Numbered from the stretch's first letter, positions 41,803-51,658 are shown. The stretch: 55,213 nucleotides of DNA from an uncultured Lachnospiraceae bacterium (GCA_947564645.1 CANOCU010000021.1:1-55213); one strand, 5' to 3'. Made by a program: numbers and translations. The notes: generated by a model not told the origin, from the sequence alone.

Positions 41803-43584
41803 ATGAAATATGACAATATGATCGCTGCAAACTTTATAGAGCGGGTGAACCGGTTTATTGCCTATGTGGATATTGCCGGTGAGCGGATGAAAGTGCATGT
41901 CAGGAATACCGGAAGATGCCGGGAGCTGTTGCGGGACAATGCTTTGGTCTTTCTGGAGAAGAGTGATAATCCGCAGCGATCCACGGCTTATGATCTGGTA
42001 GCGGTGGATAAGGATGGAAGACTGATCAATATGGATTCCCTTGCGCCGAATAAAGCAGTGGGTGAGTGGCTTGCAGGCGGTGGACTCTATCGGGATGTCA
42101 GTCAGGTAAGACCGGAGACAACTTTCGGAAATTCCCGCTTTGATTTCTATGTGGAGAGCGAGGCGGGGGAACGGGCTTTTATAGAGGTTAAGGGCGTTAC
42201 GCTGGAGAAGGACAATATAGCGGCATTTCCCGATGCACCTTCTGAGCGGGCCATAAAGCATGTGGAGGAACTGGCAGAAGCGTGTACACAGGGATATGAA
42301 GCCTATCTGATCTTCGTTGTTCAGATGAAGGGAATCAGGCATGTGGAACCGAATTGGGATACGCAGCCGGCCTTTGGAGAAGCGCTTAAGAAGGCAAGAA
42401 GAGCCGGCGTGCGTCTGCTTGCCTACGATTGCCTGGTGGAGCCGGACAGCATGACGATTCACGAGCAGGTTCCTGTTGTATTGGACAGCCTGGATCTGAT
42501 CGCCAAGCCTTTGCTTGCCTGGTACGATGCCGGAAGACGGATCCTGCCCTGGCGTGAGGAGCCGACACCGTATCATGTATGGCTGTCGGAGATCATGCTT
42601 CAGCAGACGAGAGTTGAGGCGGTAAAGCCCTACTATGACCGCTTCCTGAGATATCTGCCGGATATAGAGAGCCTTGCGGCTGTGGAGGAAGAGCATCTTC
42701 TGAAGCTGTGGGAGGGACTGGGGTATTATAACCGCGCCAGAAATCTGAAGAAATCCGCGATGCAGATCGTAGCGGAATATGGTGGAGAGATGCCGGGAGA
42801 GTATGAACAGCTGATCGGACTTGCCGGGATCGGAAGTTATACGGCGGGAGCCATTGCTTCGATCGCATTTCAGAAGGCGATACCGGCGGTGGATGGTAAT
42901 GTACTGCGGATCCTTTCAAGACTGCGGTTGGATGACAGGGATATTCTTGACGTTCGTGTGAAGAGATCCATAGAAGAGGAATTAAAGGCCGTGATGCCGC
43001 AGGAGCGGCCGGGCGATTTCAATCAGGCGCTTATGGAGCTTGGCGCTATGGTATGTATCCCCAACGGCAGTCCAAAATGTGAAGAATGTCCCTGGTATGA
43101 TCTATGCCAGGCAAGGCTGCAGGACCGGATAGCGGAGTATCCGAAGAAGGCGCCGAAGAAAGCACGCAAAACAGAGAAAAAGACGGTGCTGGTCATTCTG
43201 GATGAGCAGTATGTGGCGCTTCATAAGAGAGCCGCCAGGGGACTGCTTGCCGGTATGTATGAGTTTCCCATGTTGGAAGGGCATCTGAGTGAGGATGAAG
43301 TGTTGTCCTATTTGAGGCAGTCAGGCATGTCGCCGCTTCGCATACAGAGGTTAGAGCCTTCCAAACATATCTTTACACATAAGGAATGGCATATGATCGG
43401 CTATCAGGTGCGTGTGGATGAGCTGATGAAGGCTGACATGGCGGGCGCGGGAAAGGCAGCGCAGGAAGAAGAGAACGGACAGGCATATATCTTTATCGAT
43501 CCCAGGGAGACGAAGAGCCGTTATCCGATTCCTTCGGCGTTTGCTGCGTATGCAGATTATATGGAGATGAAGCGCGGCGTCTGA
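41803..43584 (+). CDS. SfsA - MutY fusion protein
   Basis: A 593-residue fusion. Residues 1-228 are SfsA (FIERVNRFIAYVDIAGERMKVHVRNTGR, MDSLAPNKAV, SRFDFYV, FIEVKGVTLE), an OB-plus-nuclease-like fold that binds DNA. Residues 235-590 are the A/G-specific adenine glycosylase MutY: catalytic E263 in SEIMLQQTR, helix-hairpin-helix LAGIGSYTAGAIASI with D364 in PAVDGN, iron-sulphur cysteines C418, C426, C429 and C435, and a NUDIX-like C-terminal domain that recognises 8-oxoG. The first Cys spacing is 7 residues instead of the usual 6. There is no frameshift or internal start signal, so it is translated as one chain. It removes adenine opposite 8-oxoguanine. Confidence 0.93.
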   Translation: MKYDNMIAANFIERVNRFIAYVDIAGERMKVHVRNTGRCRELLRDNALVFLEKSDNPQRSTAYDLVAVDKDGRLINMDSLAPNKAVGEWLAGGGLYRDVSQVRPETTFGNSRFDFYVESEAGERAFIEVKGVTLEKDNIAAFPDAPSERAIKHVEELAEACTQGYEAYLIFVVQMKGIRHVEPNWDTQPAFGEALKKARRAGVRLLAYDCLVEPDSMTIHEQVPVVLDSLDLIAKPLLAWYDAGRRILPWREEPTPYHVWLSEIMLQQTRVEAVKPYYDRFLRYLPDIESLAAVEEEHLLKLWEGLGYYNRARNLKKSAMQIVAEYGGEMPGEYEQLIGLAGIGSYTAGAIASIAFQKAIPAVDGNVLRILSRLRLDDRDILDVRVKRSIEEELKAVMPQERPGDFNQALMELGAMVCIPNGSPKCEECPWYDLCQARLQDRIAEYPKKAPKKARKTEKKTVLVILDEQYVALHKRAARGLLAGMYEFPMLEGHLSEDEVLSYLRQSGMSPLRIQRLEPSKHIFTHKEWHMIGYQVRVDELMKADMAGAGKAAQEEENGQAYIFIDPRETKSRYPIPSAFAAYADYMEMKRGV

Positions 43585-43730
43585 GAATGCAGGAAATACG
43601 GTATCCGGGAAATACAAGGATACGGCGTGTGAAAATACAGGGGATGCTTTGACATTATAAAAGATTTGTAATCCGGGCAGAATATAAGAGAGCAGAATAG
43701 AACAGAACACAGCGATAAGGGGAATAAGAC

Positions 43731-44756
43731 ATGAAATTATTATCAGTGGCAATACCAAGCTACAATTCGGAAGCTTATATGCGCAAGTGCATCGATTCGC
43801 TTCTTGTGGGTGGAGAGGATGTGGAGATTCTGATCGTGGATGACGGCTCCACGGACAGAACCGGGGCCATTGCAGACGAATATGAGGCAAGATATCCGTC
43901 CATTATCAAAGCAGTGCATAAGGAAAACGGCGGACATGGGTCTGCGGTCAATGCCGGGTTAGAACATGCTTCGGGACTGTATTTTAAAGTGGTTGACAGT
44001 GATGACTGGGTGAAGGAGAGCGCATATCTTAAGATTCTGGAGGTACTGAGAGATATTACTACTGGGGATTCCGGTCTGGATATGCTGATCAGTAATTTTG
44101 TCTATGAGAAGGAAGGCGAGAAGAAGCATAAGGTCATGAAATACCGGCACGCCCTGCCTCAGGACCGGATCTTTACCTGGAATGAAGTGAAGCACTTTCA
44201 TAAAGGACAGTATATCTTAATGCATTCTGTTATTTTTCGGACCAGGCTTTTGCGGGAGTGCGGAATGAATCTGCCGGAGCATACGTTCTATGTGGATAAT
44301 ATTTTCGTGTTTGAACCGTTGCCATTTGTCAGGAATATGTACTATCTGGATGTTAATTTCTATCGCTATTATATCGGAAGGGAGGGACAGTCCGTTAACG
44401 AGGAGATTATGATATCGAGGGTCGATCAGCAGATCAGGGTCAATAAACTGATGGTCGATTATCTGGCGGATCATAAAGCGAAAGTCCTGTCCAACCGTAA
44501 ACTGAAGAATTACATGTTCAATTATCTGGAGATCATCACGGTCATTTCTTCTATATTATTAATACGTGCCGGAACGGAGGAGGCGCTTGAGAAGAAGCAG
44601 GAGCTGTGGCAGTACATCAAACAGAAGGATATCGGGATCTATATGCGTCTGCGCTATGGTGTGCTTGGAAATTCCATGAATCTGCCGGGAAAGGGCGGAC
44701 GTAAGATATCGGTGGAAGGATATAAGCTCTGCCGCAGATTTTATAAATTCAACTGA
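43731..44756 (+). CDS. Family 2 glycosyltransferase
   Basis: A 341-residue enzyme with the GT-A fold: VAIPSYNSEAYMRKCIDSLL, the nucleotide-binding IVDDGSTDRT, ENGGHGSAVNAGLEHASG and the metal-binding D-x-D in VVDSDDWV. No membrane helix is visible, so it acts at the cytoplasmic face on a lipid- or polymer-linked acceptor. AAGGGG lies about 8 bases before ATG 43731. It stands alone, so the glycan is not known; teichoic acid or exopolysaccharide decoration are the usual roles. Confidence 0.9.
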   Translation: MKLLSVAIPSYNSEAYMRKCIDSLLVGGEDVEILIVDDGSTDRTGAIADEYEARYPSIIKAVHKENGGHGSAVNAGLEHASGLYFKVVDSDDWVKESAYLKILEVLRDITTGDSGLDMLISNFVYEKEGEKKHKVMKYRHALPQDRIFTWNEVKHFHKGQYILMHSVIFRTRLLRECGMNLPEHTFYVDNIFVFEPLPFVRNMYYLDVNFYRYYIGREGQSVNEEIMISRVDQQIRVNKLMVDYLADHKAKVLSNRKLKNYMFNYLEIITVISSILLIRAGTEEALEKKQELWQYIKQKDIGIYMRLRYGVLGNSMNLPGKGGRKISVEGYKLCRRFYKFN

Positions 44757-44820
44757 TCTTCGCTGCATCTGTCAAATGTTTGCAGGCGATTACCTGGCTT
44801 GCCGCTTGCGGGAAGAAACA

Positions 44821-44863
44821 AAATCCGTAACGGATGGGGAGTGCCCTGTCGTTACGGATTTTC
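44821..44863. terminator. Bidirectional terminator
   Basis: AAATCCGTAACG pairs perfectly with CGTTACGGATTT around a 17-base loop, T-run on the right and A-run on the left. It serves the convergent glycosyltransferase and PAP2 genes. Confidence 0.85.
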
Positions 44864-44895
44864 TGATGATAAAATATCGGAATCTATTCAAAACT

Positions 44896-45645
44896 CTAGC
44901 CAACCTTCGGGTTACGTTTCCTGCGGCTCTGTGTGCTGCGGTAGAAATTGAACAGTACGTCCGAGCGGTACACGAGGCCGTACATGACTGCAGCCAGGAT
45001 AAAAGCGGTCATCACATCGAACAGAGAGTGCTGTTTGATGAATACGGTGGACAGTATGATGGAAACGCACAGGATTAAAGAACCAATCCTGATTCCCTTA
45101 TATTTTCTTAAACTGTGGCTTCTCATGACTGCTATATGACATCCGAGCGAATTGTAGACATGAATGCTTGGCCACAGGTTCGTGGGAGTGTCTGCCCGGT
45201 AAAGGGCTGCCACCATATGAGTGAATACATTATCTCTCGGCATGATGTAAGGTCTCAAATGATGCCCGTTAGGCCAGAGCGTTGAGACCAGAAGAAAGAT
45301 CGTCATTCCGGTAAAAAGGAAAGTACAGATCCTGAAGTAATCATCCCGGTCACGAAAGAAGAAATACATCACTACCACCGCTACATAGGCAAACCAGAGC
45401 AGATAGGGGATGACGAACACCTCACAGAAGGGGATATAATCATCGAAAGCCACATGAATGACCTGATAATGACTGGTGACAGTACGCTCTAAATGACCAA
45501 ACCACGAAAGATAGATGATACCGTAAATGATCAACGGAACCGCATGTCTGTATTTTAACATAAACTGAATAAACGGACCATGCTTCTGCAATATGGCAGG
45601 CTGTAGGCGTGCCGTCCTTTGATGATTCTTTGAATAATTTTCCAT
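44896..45645 (-). CDS. PAP2-superfamily membrane phosphatase
   Basis: A 249-residue protein with about six membrane helices. The PAP2 motifs are in place: NGHHLRP (with R for phosphate), WPSIHVYNS and VFIKQHSLFDV with the catalytic histidine. It resembles the Aur1/Ipt1-like branch, which acts on lipid phosphates. I start at the ATG at 45645, with GGGGAA 6 bases upstream; an in-frame ATG at 45678 adds 11 residues without a site. A possible promoter TTGACT-N16-TATCAT lies at 45759-45786. The lipid kinase gene upstream makes a lipid phosphorylation/dephosphorylation pair plausible. Confidence 0.86.
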   Translation of the reverse strand: MENYSKNHQRTARLQPAILQKHGPFIQFMLKYRHAVPLIIYGIIYLSWFGHLERTVTSHYQVIHVAFDDYIPFCEVFVIPYLLWFAYVAVVVMYFFFRDRDDYFRICTFLFTGMTIFLLVSTLWPNGHHLRPYIMPRDNVFTHMVAALYRADTPTNLWPSIHVYNSLGCHIAVMRSHSLRKYKGIRIGSLILCVSIILSTVFIKQHSLFDVMTAFILAAVMYGLVYRSDVLFNFYRSTQSRRKRNPKVG

Positions 45646-45758
45646 GATAAATTCCCCATTTGTCTGACTGATCTTCATGACAGTTATTATGAAAGTTTCC
45701 AGGCTCTGTCTGCTGATATCTCTTTATATATATGACATGCTGTCAACTCATAGAAGAT

Positions 45759-45786
45759 ATGATAGCAGATTGGGATGAAAAGTCAA
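45759..45786 (-). promoter_or_regulatory. Candidate promoter of the PAP2 gene
   Basis: On the minus strand TTGACT (45781-45786), 16 bases, TATCAT (45759-45764), about 115 bases before the start codon. Confidence 0.45.
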
Positions 45787-45846
45787 AATAAGAATTCCAT
45801 AAATATTTCTTAATTTTTCATGAAAAAGTATTCATTATGTTCAATC

Positions 45847-46809
45847 TTATACTAAAAAGCGAAGGCGCTGTTTGAGACAGGAGACGCTGATCCAGTCCGA
45901 TTTAAGATATACTTCTCCGTCCGTATGTACCCAGAGAGGAGCAGAGGTTTTGATCTGAACGGAAGAAGCCCTGTAATGGTCGATCTTCGGGAACAGATAG
46001 TGCTTGCCGATAAATGCAGTAGGCAGGGCAAACAGGATCAGGAGTTTTGGCAGATCCCCCACGACGCACAGATCTAATAGTCCGTCGCTGTTGACAGCCT
46101 GAGGGCAGAAACAGAAACCGCCGCCTTCATAAGGGTGGATCATTAGAGCCGTAAACAGCAGCTTTGGCACGAAAACAGTTTTCTTACCGTCCAGTGTTAT
46201 CTCACAGGAAATGGCTCTTGCCGTAAATAACTGTTTCAAGGCGATACAAAGATAGGTCAGCTTGCCAAGTTTCAATTTGTTTAAAACATCTTTGACGGGA
46301 GAAGACAGCGCTTCCTCGCAGACGGCGGCATCGAATCCGATCCCGCTGCTGACGACAAAATACCGGCTTTTGTGTGTGAAACGGCTGTGAAGCCTGGACA
46401 CAACTTCTGTATTGCTTTCGTAAGTCAGGATTCCGAGGTCTACCATATGGGCATGAGAGGCATCAAGGATCTGTAGAAGCAGTTCTTTGGGGTCATGACA
46501 TAAACCAAGCGCTCTGGCAAGATCATTGCTGGAGCCGGTAGGAATATAACCGAAATTCACGTTATCAAAGTTCTCGATCCCCTGCAAAGCTTCATTTACC
46601 GTACCGTCGCCGCCAAGTACGATCAGATTGACAGGCTGTCCCGGAATAACCGAGGTGATCTGTCTTGTCAGTTCTGTCACATGTCCTGTATAAGTCGACT
46701 GGTAGAGTCGGTAGGGGATTCCCTTTTCACGCAGAATGGGTTCCAGTGTCTGCCAGATGGAAAGTCCCTTGCCGGATTTGGATGTCGGGTTCATGATGAT
46801 GTGGTACAT
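45847..46809 (-). CDS. Diacylglycerol/lipid kinase (YegS/DgkB family)
   Basis: A 320-residue soluble enzyme of the DAGK catalytic family. The nucleotide loop NPTSKSGKG (about 7-15), the signature LGGDGTVNEALQGI (about 64-77), the YIPTGSSNDLARALG loop and the C-terminal HTDGE are typical. It phosphorylates diacylglycerol or a related lipid with ATP, recycling lipid left from teichoic-acid synthesis. Start at 46809 with AGAGGGAAAC upstream. It is divergent from glyA and precedes the PAP2 phosphatase on the same strand with a 200-bp gap. Confidence 0.9.
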   Translation of the reverse strand: MYHIIMNPTSKSGKGLSIWQTLEPILREKGIPYRLYQSTYTGHVTELTRQITSVIPGQPVNLIVLGGDGTVNEALQGIENFDNVNFGYIPTGSSNDLARALGLCHDPKELLLQILDASHAHMVDLGILTYESNTEVVSRLHSRFTHKSRYFVVSSGIGFDAAVCEEALSSPVKDVLNKLKLGKLTYLCIALKQLFTARAISCEITLDGKKTVFVPKLLFTALMIHPYEGGGFCFCPQAVNSDGLLDLCVVGDLPKLLILFALPTAFIGKHYLFPKIDHYRASSVQIKTSAPLWVHTDGEVYLKSDWISVSCLKQRLRFLV

Positions 46810-46928
46810 GGTTTGTTTCCCTCTCTGTCGGATTCATGGTGAGTCTGGTCTGCAGGGCGCCGGAATGGCTCTCTTTTTTCAGTATAACATGTACGGCGGG
46901 GATTTTGCCATAAGTTTGTAACATTCTG

Positions 46929-46958
46929 TTGCGCCCATGTAAATGCCTGTGATATACT
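46929..46958 (+). promoter_or_regulatory. Candidate glyA promoter
   Basis: TTGCGC (46929-46934), 18 bases, TATACT (46953-46958), 66 bases before the glyA start. Confidence 0.5.
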
Positions 46959-47023
46959 TATACAGAATTTTATCAGCTGGATGCAGATTTACTTTTGGAA
47001 TAGAAGAAAGGCAGGGACAAGGA

Positions 47024-48262
47024 ATGTATTCATTGGATGATGTAAGAAGAACGGACCCGGAGATCGCGGAGGCAATCGAGGCTGAGCAGCAACGCCAGAA
47101 CTCTCATATTGAATTGATCGCATCCGAGAACTGGGTGAGCAAGGCTGTGATGGCAGCTATGGGAAGTCCGCTGACAAACAAGTATGCGGAGGGATATCCC
47201 GGCAAAAGATACTATGGCGGCTGCGAATGTGTGGATGTGGTGGAGAACCTGGCAAGAGACAGAGCGAAAGAACTGTTTGGCTGTGAGTATGTTAATGTAC
47301 AGCCACATTCGGGAGCGCAGGCTAATATGGCAGCTTTTTTTGCCATTATGGAGCCGGGAGACACTTTCATGGGTATGAACCTGGATCATGGCGGACATTT
47401 ATCCCATGGTTCACCGGTCAATCTGTCCGGGAAGTATTTTAATTGTGTGCCGTATGGTGTGAATGACGAGGGATTCCTCGATTATGATAACGTGCGCAGG
47501 ATCGCGTTGGAGTGCAGGCCGAAAATGATCGTGGCAGGCGCTTCTGCTTATGCCAGGACGATTGATTTTAAGAAATTCCGGGAGATCGCAGATGAAGTGG
47601 GAGCGGTATTGATGGTGGATATCGCACACATTGCCGGTCTGGTAGCAGCGGGACTGCATCCAAGCCCGATCCCCTATGCTCATGTTACCACTACGACAAC
47701 GCATAAGACACTGCGTGGTCCGCGCGGAGGCATGATCATGTCCAGCCAGGAGGCGGCAGACAAATATAACTTTAACAAGGCTATTTTCCCCGGTACGCAG
47801 GGAGGGCCGCTGATGCATGTGATTGCTGCGAAGGCAGTCTGCTTTAAAGAAGCGCTGGAGCCTTCCTTCAAGGAATACCAGCAGGGTGTGATCGACAATG
47901 CGCAGGCGCTTTGCAAGGGGCTGCAGAGCAGGGACATTAAGATCGTATCCGGTGGAACGGACAATCATCTGATGTTAGTAGATCTGACAGCTTATGATGT
48001 GACCGGTAAAGCGCTTGAAAAGCTTCTGGATGAGGCAAACATTACTGCAAATAAGAATACCATTCCGAATGATCCGAAATCACCGTTTGTCACCAGCGGT
48101 GTCCGTCTTGGCACGCCGGCAGTTACGTCCCGCGGTTTCAATACGGAAGATATGGATCAGGTTGCCGAGGCAGTATCTGTTGTGATCAAAGAAGGGGAAG
48201 CGGGGATTGAGAAAGCGCGTGCGATCGTTAAGACTTTAACGGATCGGTATCCGCTGATCTGA
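47024..48262 (+). CDS. glyA: Serine hydroxymethyltransferase
   Basis: PLP enzyme that interconverts serine and glycine while charging tetrahydrofolate with a one-carbon unit. The 412-residue protein carries [15 protein letters not shown], the [18 protein letters not shown] block, [12 protein letters not shown] and the PLP lysine in [15 protein letters not shown] start at ATG 47024, preceded by GACAAGGA; the open frame upstream to 46943 has no site and no homology. A terminator follows at 48293. The neighbourhood (ACT protein, hom, aspartokinase) is serine/threonine metabolism. Confidence 0.96.
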   Translation: MYSLDDVRRTDPEIAEAIEAEQQRQNSHIELIASENWVSKAVMAAMGSPLTNKYAEGYPGKRYYGGCECVDVVENLARDRAKELFGCEYVNVQPHSGAQANMAAFFAIMEPGDTFMGMNLDHGGHLSHGSPVNLSGKYFNCVPYGVNDEGFLDYDNVRRIALECRPKMIVAGASAYARTIDFKKFREIADEVGAVLMVDIAHIAGLVAAGLHPSPIPYAHVTTTTTHKTLRGPRGGMIMSSQEAADKYNFNKAIFPGTQGGPLMHVIAAKAVCFKEALEPSFKEYQQGVIDNAQALCKGLQSRDIKIVSGGTDNHLMLVDLTAYDVTGKALEKLLDEANITANKNTIPNDPKSPFVTSGVRLGTPAVTSRGFNTEDMDQVAEAVSVVIKEGEAGIEKARAIVKTLTDRYPLI

Positions 48263-48292
48263 CAGTCTGAAAGGCTGAATTAATTATGCTGA

Positions 48293-48336
48293 AAAGGGGC
48301 AGACAGGAAACAGGTTTGCTCCTTTATTTGTTTTTC
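48293..48336 (+). terminator. Terminator after glyA
   Basis: AAAGGGGCA pairs with TGCTCCTTT (one G-T) across a 15-base loop, followed by a T-rich stretch up to 48336. Confidence 0.75.
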
Positions 48337-48358
48337 GTTGTTTTTCTACAAATTATAC

Positions 48359-48387
48359 TTGCCTTTATTATGCAGTTGTGCTAAGAT
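48359..48387 (+). promoter_or_regulatory. Candidate promoter of the ACT-hom-aspartokinase operon
   Basis: TTGCCT (48359-48364), 17 bases, TAAGAT (48382-48387), about 110 bases before the ACT gene start. The leader contains an AACAATTGTACACGT stretch with a short palindrome but no riboswitch or T-box that I recognise. Confidence 0.4.
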
Positions 48388-48495
48388 ATCTTTCGGCAAC
48401 AAACAACTGTCTTCATGATAAAGACGTTGACAAACAATTGTACACGTATGGGAGATGCAGGCGGGCATACACGGATAGAAAGGCATGATAGTACA

Positions 48496-48939
48496 ATGCG
48501 GGAGAAAAATGGCTATTTTGTAGTGAAGCAGAAGGCTGTTCCGGAGGTTTTGCTCAAGGTGGTGGAAGCAAAACGGTTGGTGGAATCCGGGAAGGCCCTT
48601 TCCATACAGGAAGCAGTTGATGAAGTGGGGATCAGCCGCAGTTCTTTCTATAAATATAAGGATGATATTTTTCCCTTTCATGAAAATGCGCAGGGGACGA
48701 CGATCACGCTGACATTCCAGATGGATGATGAGACAGGTCTTCTGTCTGATGTATTGAAGATCGTAGCGGACTGCGGCGCTAATATTCTGACCATCCACCA
48801 GAGTATTCCGATCAACAGTGTGGCATCTTTGAGTCTCAGTGTACAGGTTCTTCCTACGACCGGAGATATTTCGGAGATGATCGACGCCATGGAGGCAAAG
48901 GCTGGTGTTCATAACGTGAAGATCCTGGCCAGTGAGTAG
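48496..48939 (+). CDS. ACT-domain regulator (PheB/UPF0735 family)
   Basis: A 147-residue protein. An N-terminal helix-turn-helix-like part (VVEAKRLVESGKALSIQEAVDEVGISRSSFYKYKDDIFPF) is followed by an ACT domain (TITLTFQMDDETGLLSDVLKIVADCGANILTIHQSIPI, about 70-145), which binds amino acids. The family is often named PheB without proof of chorismate mutase activity. The DNA-binding half and position before hom suggest an amino-acid-responsive regulator of the operon (inference). ATG 48496 gives the family length; AGAAAGG lies 12 bases before. Confidence 0.88.
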   Translation: MREKNGYFVVKQKAVPEVLLKVVEAKRLVESGKALSIQEAVDEVGISRSSFYKYKDDIFPFHENAQGTTITLTFQMDDETGLLSDVLKIVADCGANILTIHQSIPINSVASLSLSVQVLPTTGDISEMIDAMEAKAGVHNVKILASE

Positions 48940-48990
48940 GAGAAGATAAACAGATACGATACATTAAGGGAGTAAGAGAGGAGCAGCATT

Positions 48991-50199
48991 ATGATTCATG
49001 TAGCGGTATTGGGATATGGAACGGTGGGAAGCGGAGTCGTTGAGGTTATTGAGACAAATAAGAAGGATATCGAGAAAAGAGCGGCGGCCCGTCTGAATAT
49101 CAAATATATTCTGGATCTGAGGGATTTTCCAGGAGACCCCTATGAGAGTAAGGTTGTGCATGATTACAACGTGATCTTGAATGATCCGGAAGTTACGGTG
49201 ATCTGCGAGACGATGGGAGGCGTTCATCCGGCGTATGAGTTTTCCAGGCAGGCGCTGCTTGCGGGCAAAAGCGTGTGCACTTCCAATAAGGAGCTGGTTG
49301 CCAGTCATGGACCGGAACTGATCAGTATTGCCAGAGAGAAACACTGCAATTATCTGTTTGAGGCGAGTGTAGGCGGCGGGATTCCGATCATAAGGCCGCT
49401 TAACTATTCCCTGACAGCAGAAAAAATCGATTCCATTACTGGTATTTTAAACGGCACTACAAACTATATTTTAACTAAGATGGATAAAGAAGGCGCTGAT
49501 TTCGAAGAGGTATTGAAGGAGGCGCAGGAGAAAGGATACGCGGAGAAGAATCCGGAAGCGGATGTGGAAGGATATGATGCCTGCCGTAAGATTGCCATTT
49601 TGTCCTCTCTTATGTGCAGCAAGAATGTCAGATATGAGGAAATTTATACGGAAGGTATCACGAAAATATCCGCAGCGGATTTCGTATATGCTAAGCAGAT
49701 GAACAAATCCATAAAGCTTCTGGCCATGAGCAGAGATAAGAAGGAAGGTTTCTTTGCGATGGTGGCTCCCTTTATGATCTCCAGGACTCATCCGCTCTAC
49801 AGCGTGAATGATGTGTTCAATGCAGTATATGTACACGGTAATATGCTGGGAGATTCCATGTATTACGGGCGGGGAGCTGGTAAGCTTCCTACAGCAAGCG
49901 CCGTTGTCTCAGATGTCGTGGACTGTGCCAGACATCCGGGCAAGACGGTTATGTGCTTCTGGGAAAACGAGGATGTTAAGGTTGCCGATATTGAGAGCGA
50001 TCAGGGCAAATTCTTTGTCAGAGTAAAGAGCGGGCAGAAGGAAGAAGCGCTGGCGGCTTTTGGATCCCTGGCTGAGATCAATGTGGGCATCGCAGAAGAG
50101 TTTGCGTTTATGACACAGGTGATGACGGAAAAAGAATTTAATGACAGGATAGAGAAGATCGGCGGATGTATTAACAGGATCAGGATCTTGAGCGCGTGA
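48991..50199 (+). CDS. hom: Homoserine dehydrogenase
   Basis: NAD(P)H reduction of aspartate semialdehyde to homoserine, the entry to threonine and methionine. The 402-residue protein has the Rossmann start VAVLGYGTVGSGVVEV, the substrate site NKELVASHG and SVGGGIPIIRPL, then GILNGTTNYILTKM and EADVEGYDACRKIAILSS. The C-terminal 80 residues (FFVRVKSG onwards) are an ACT domain, so threonine inhibition is likely. AGAGAGGAG lies 7 bases before ATG 48991. It overlaps the frame of aspartokinase by a few bases and the two are co-expressed. Confidence 0.95.
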   Translation: MIHVAVLGYGTVGSGVVEVIETNKKDIEKRAAARLNIKYILDLRDFPGDPYESKVVHDYNVILNDPEVTVICETMGGVHPAYEFSRQALLAGKSVCTSNKELVASHGPELISIAREKHCNYLFEASVGGGIPIIRPLNYSLTAEKIDSITGILNGTTNYILTKMDKEGADFEEVLKEAQEKGYAEKNPEADVEGYDACRKIAILSSLMCSKNVRYEEIYTEGITKISAADFVYAKQMNKSIKLLAMSRDKKEGFFAMVAPFMISRTHPLYSVNDVFNAVYVHGNMLGDSMYYGRGAGKLPTASAVVSDVVDCARHPGKTVMCFWENEDVKVADIESDQGKFFVRVKSGQKEEALAAFGSLAEINVGIAEEFAFMTQVMTEKEFNDRIEKIGGCINRIRILSA

Positions 50200-50240
50200 T
50201 CCGGGAAAAGGAAAGGTATTTTGGAACAGAGGAGCAGGAT

Positions 50241-51560
50241 ATGAAAAAAGTAGTGAAATTTGGCGGTAGTTCTTTGGCAAGTGCGGAACAGTTCAAAAAA
50301 GTAGGAGAGATCATTCATGCGGATCCGGAACGCAGATTCGTCGTTCCCTCTGCACCGGGTAAAAGAGATGCTGACGATACGAAGGTAACGGATATGCTGT
50401 ATGCCTGTTATGATCTGGCGGAGGAAGGAAAGGATTTTAAGCAACAGCTCAAAGCGATCAGGGACAGATACCAGGAGATCATCGATGGCCTGGAGCTTAA
50501 GATCTCTCTGGACGAAGAATTTAAGGTGATCGAAAAGAACTTTAAGAACAAGGCCGGCAGTAATTATGCTGCGTCCAGAGGCGAATACCTGAATGGTATC
50601 ATAATGGCAAATTATCTTGGTTTTGAGTTCGTGGATGCCGCGGATGTGATCCTTTTTGATGAAAATGGGGAGTTCAATGCAGAAGTTACGAACGTGAGAC
50701 TGCGGGAAAGGCTGGAGAAGCTGCCGTCAGCAGTGGTTCCCGGATTCTATGGAGCTTATGCGGACGGAACGGTGAAGACTTTTTCCAGGGGAGGTTCCGA
50801 TATTACCGGATCGATCGTGGCACGTGCGATCAAAGCCAATGTGTATGAGAACTGGACGGATGTATCCGGATTTCTGATCGCAGATCCCCGGATCATATAC
50901 AAACCGGAGGGGATTGATACGATCACTTATAAAGAGCTGCGTGAGCTGGCCTATATGGGAGCGTCAGTGCTTCATGAGGATGCGATCTTTCCGGTCAGAA
51001 GGGAAGGAATCCCGATCAATATCCGTAATACCAATGCTCCGGATGACAACGGCACATGGATCGTAGAGAGCACTTGCCAGAAATCAAAGTATGTGATCAC
51101 CGGTATTGCAGGCAAAAAGGGCTTCTGCGCGGTGAATATCGATAAGGATATGATGAATTCCGAGATCGGGTTTGGCCGTAAGGTGCTGCAGGCATTTGAA
51201 GAAAACGGTATTTCCTTTGAGCATGTGCCGTCCGGTATTGATACGATGACGGTGTTTGTTCATCAGGATGAGTTTATGCATAAGGAACAGCGGGTCGTAT
51301 CGGCGATCCACAGACTGGCAGACCCGGATCATATCGATATCGAAGGAGATTTTGCGCTGATCGCCGTTGTGGGGCGTGGCATGAAATCGACCCGTGGAAC
51401 GGCGGGAAGGATCTTCTCCGCACTGGCACATGCCAATGTCAATGTCAAGATGATCGATCAGGGTTCCAGCGAGCTTAACATTATCATCGGTGTATCCAAT
51501 GCAGATTTCGAGACGGCTATCAAGGCGATCTATGATATCTTTGTGCTAATGCAGATTTAG
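50241..51560 (+). CDS. lysC: Aspartokinase
   Basis: Phosphorylates aspartate, the first step to lysine, threonine and methionine. The 439-residue monofunctional enzyme starts VVKFGGSSLASAEQFKKV and has the SRGEYLNG, RGGSDITGSIVARAI and YKELRELAYMGASVLHEDAI blocks, then two C-terminal ACT domains (about 300-439) with the feedback site for lysine or threonine. I start at ATG 50241, with GAGGAG 8 bases upstream; the frame is open to 50196 inside hom but lacks homology there. Which amino acid inhibits it cannot be told; pairing with hom favours threonine. Confidence 0.95.
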   Translation: MKKVVKFGGSSLASAEQFKKVGEIIHADPERRFVVPSAPGKRDADDTKVTDMLYACYDLAEEGKDFKQQLKAIRDRYQEIIDGLELKISLDEEFKVIEKNFKNKAGSNYAASRGEYLNGIIMANYLGFEFVDAADVILFDENGEFNAEVTNVRLRERLEKLPSAVVPGFYGAYADGTVKTFSRGGSDITGSIVARAIKANVYENWTDVSGFLIADPRIIYKPEGIDTITYKELRELAYMGASVLHEDAIFPVRREGIPINIRNTNAPDDNGTWIVESTCQKSKYVITGIAGKKGFCAVNIDKDMMNSEIGFGRKVLQAFEENGISFEHVPSGIDTMTVFVHQDEFMHKEQRVVSAIHRLADPDHIDIEGDFALIAVVGRGMKSTRGTAGRIFSALAHANVNVKMIDQGSSELNIIIGVSNADFETAIKAIYDIFVLMQI

Positions 51561-51621
51561 AGGATTCAGGACGGGCTTTTGTGTCAGGGGATGACATGAG
51601 GAAAAAGTGCAGTAAGGATGG

Positions 51622-51658
51622 GAGACGGCGTATGGGAAATACGGCTGTCTCTTTTTTT
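51622..51658 (+). terminator. Terminator of the hom-aspartokinase operon
   Basis: GAGACGGCGTAT pairs with ATACGGCTGTCTC with one bulge and a 5-base loop, followed by seven T. Confidence 0.85.

Noticed and set aside
48337-48495. Riboswitch or T-box before the ACT-hom-aspartokinase operon
   Set aside because: No T-box sequence (GGTGG-type antiterminator) or lysine-riboswitch core is visible in the short leader.
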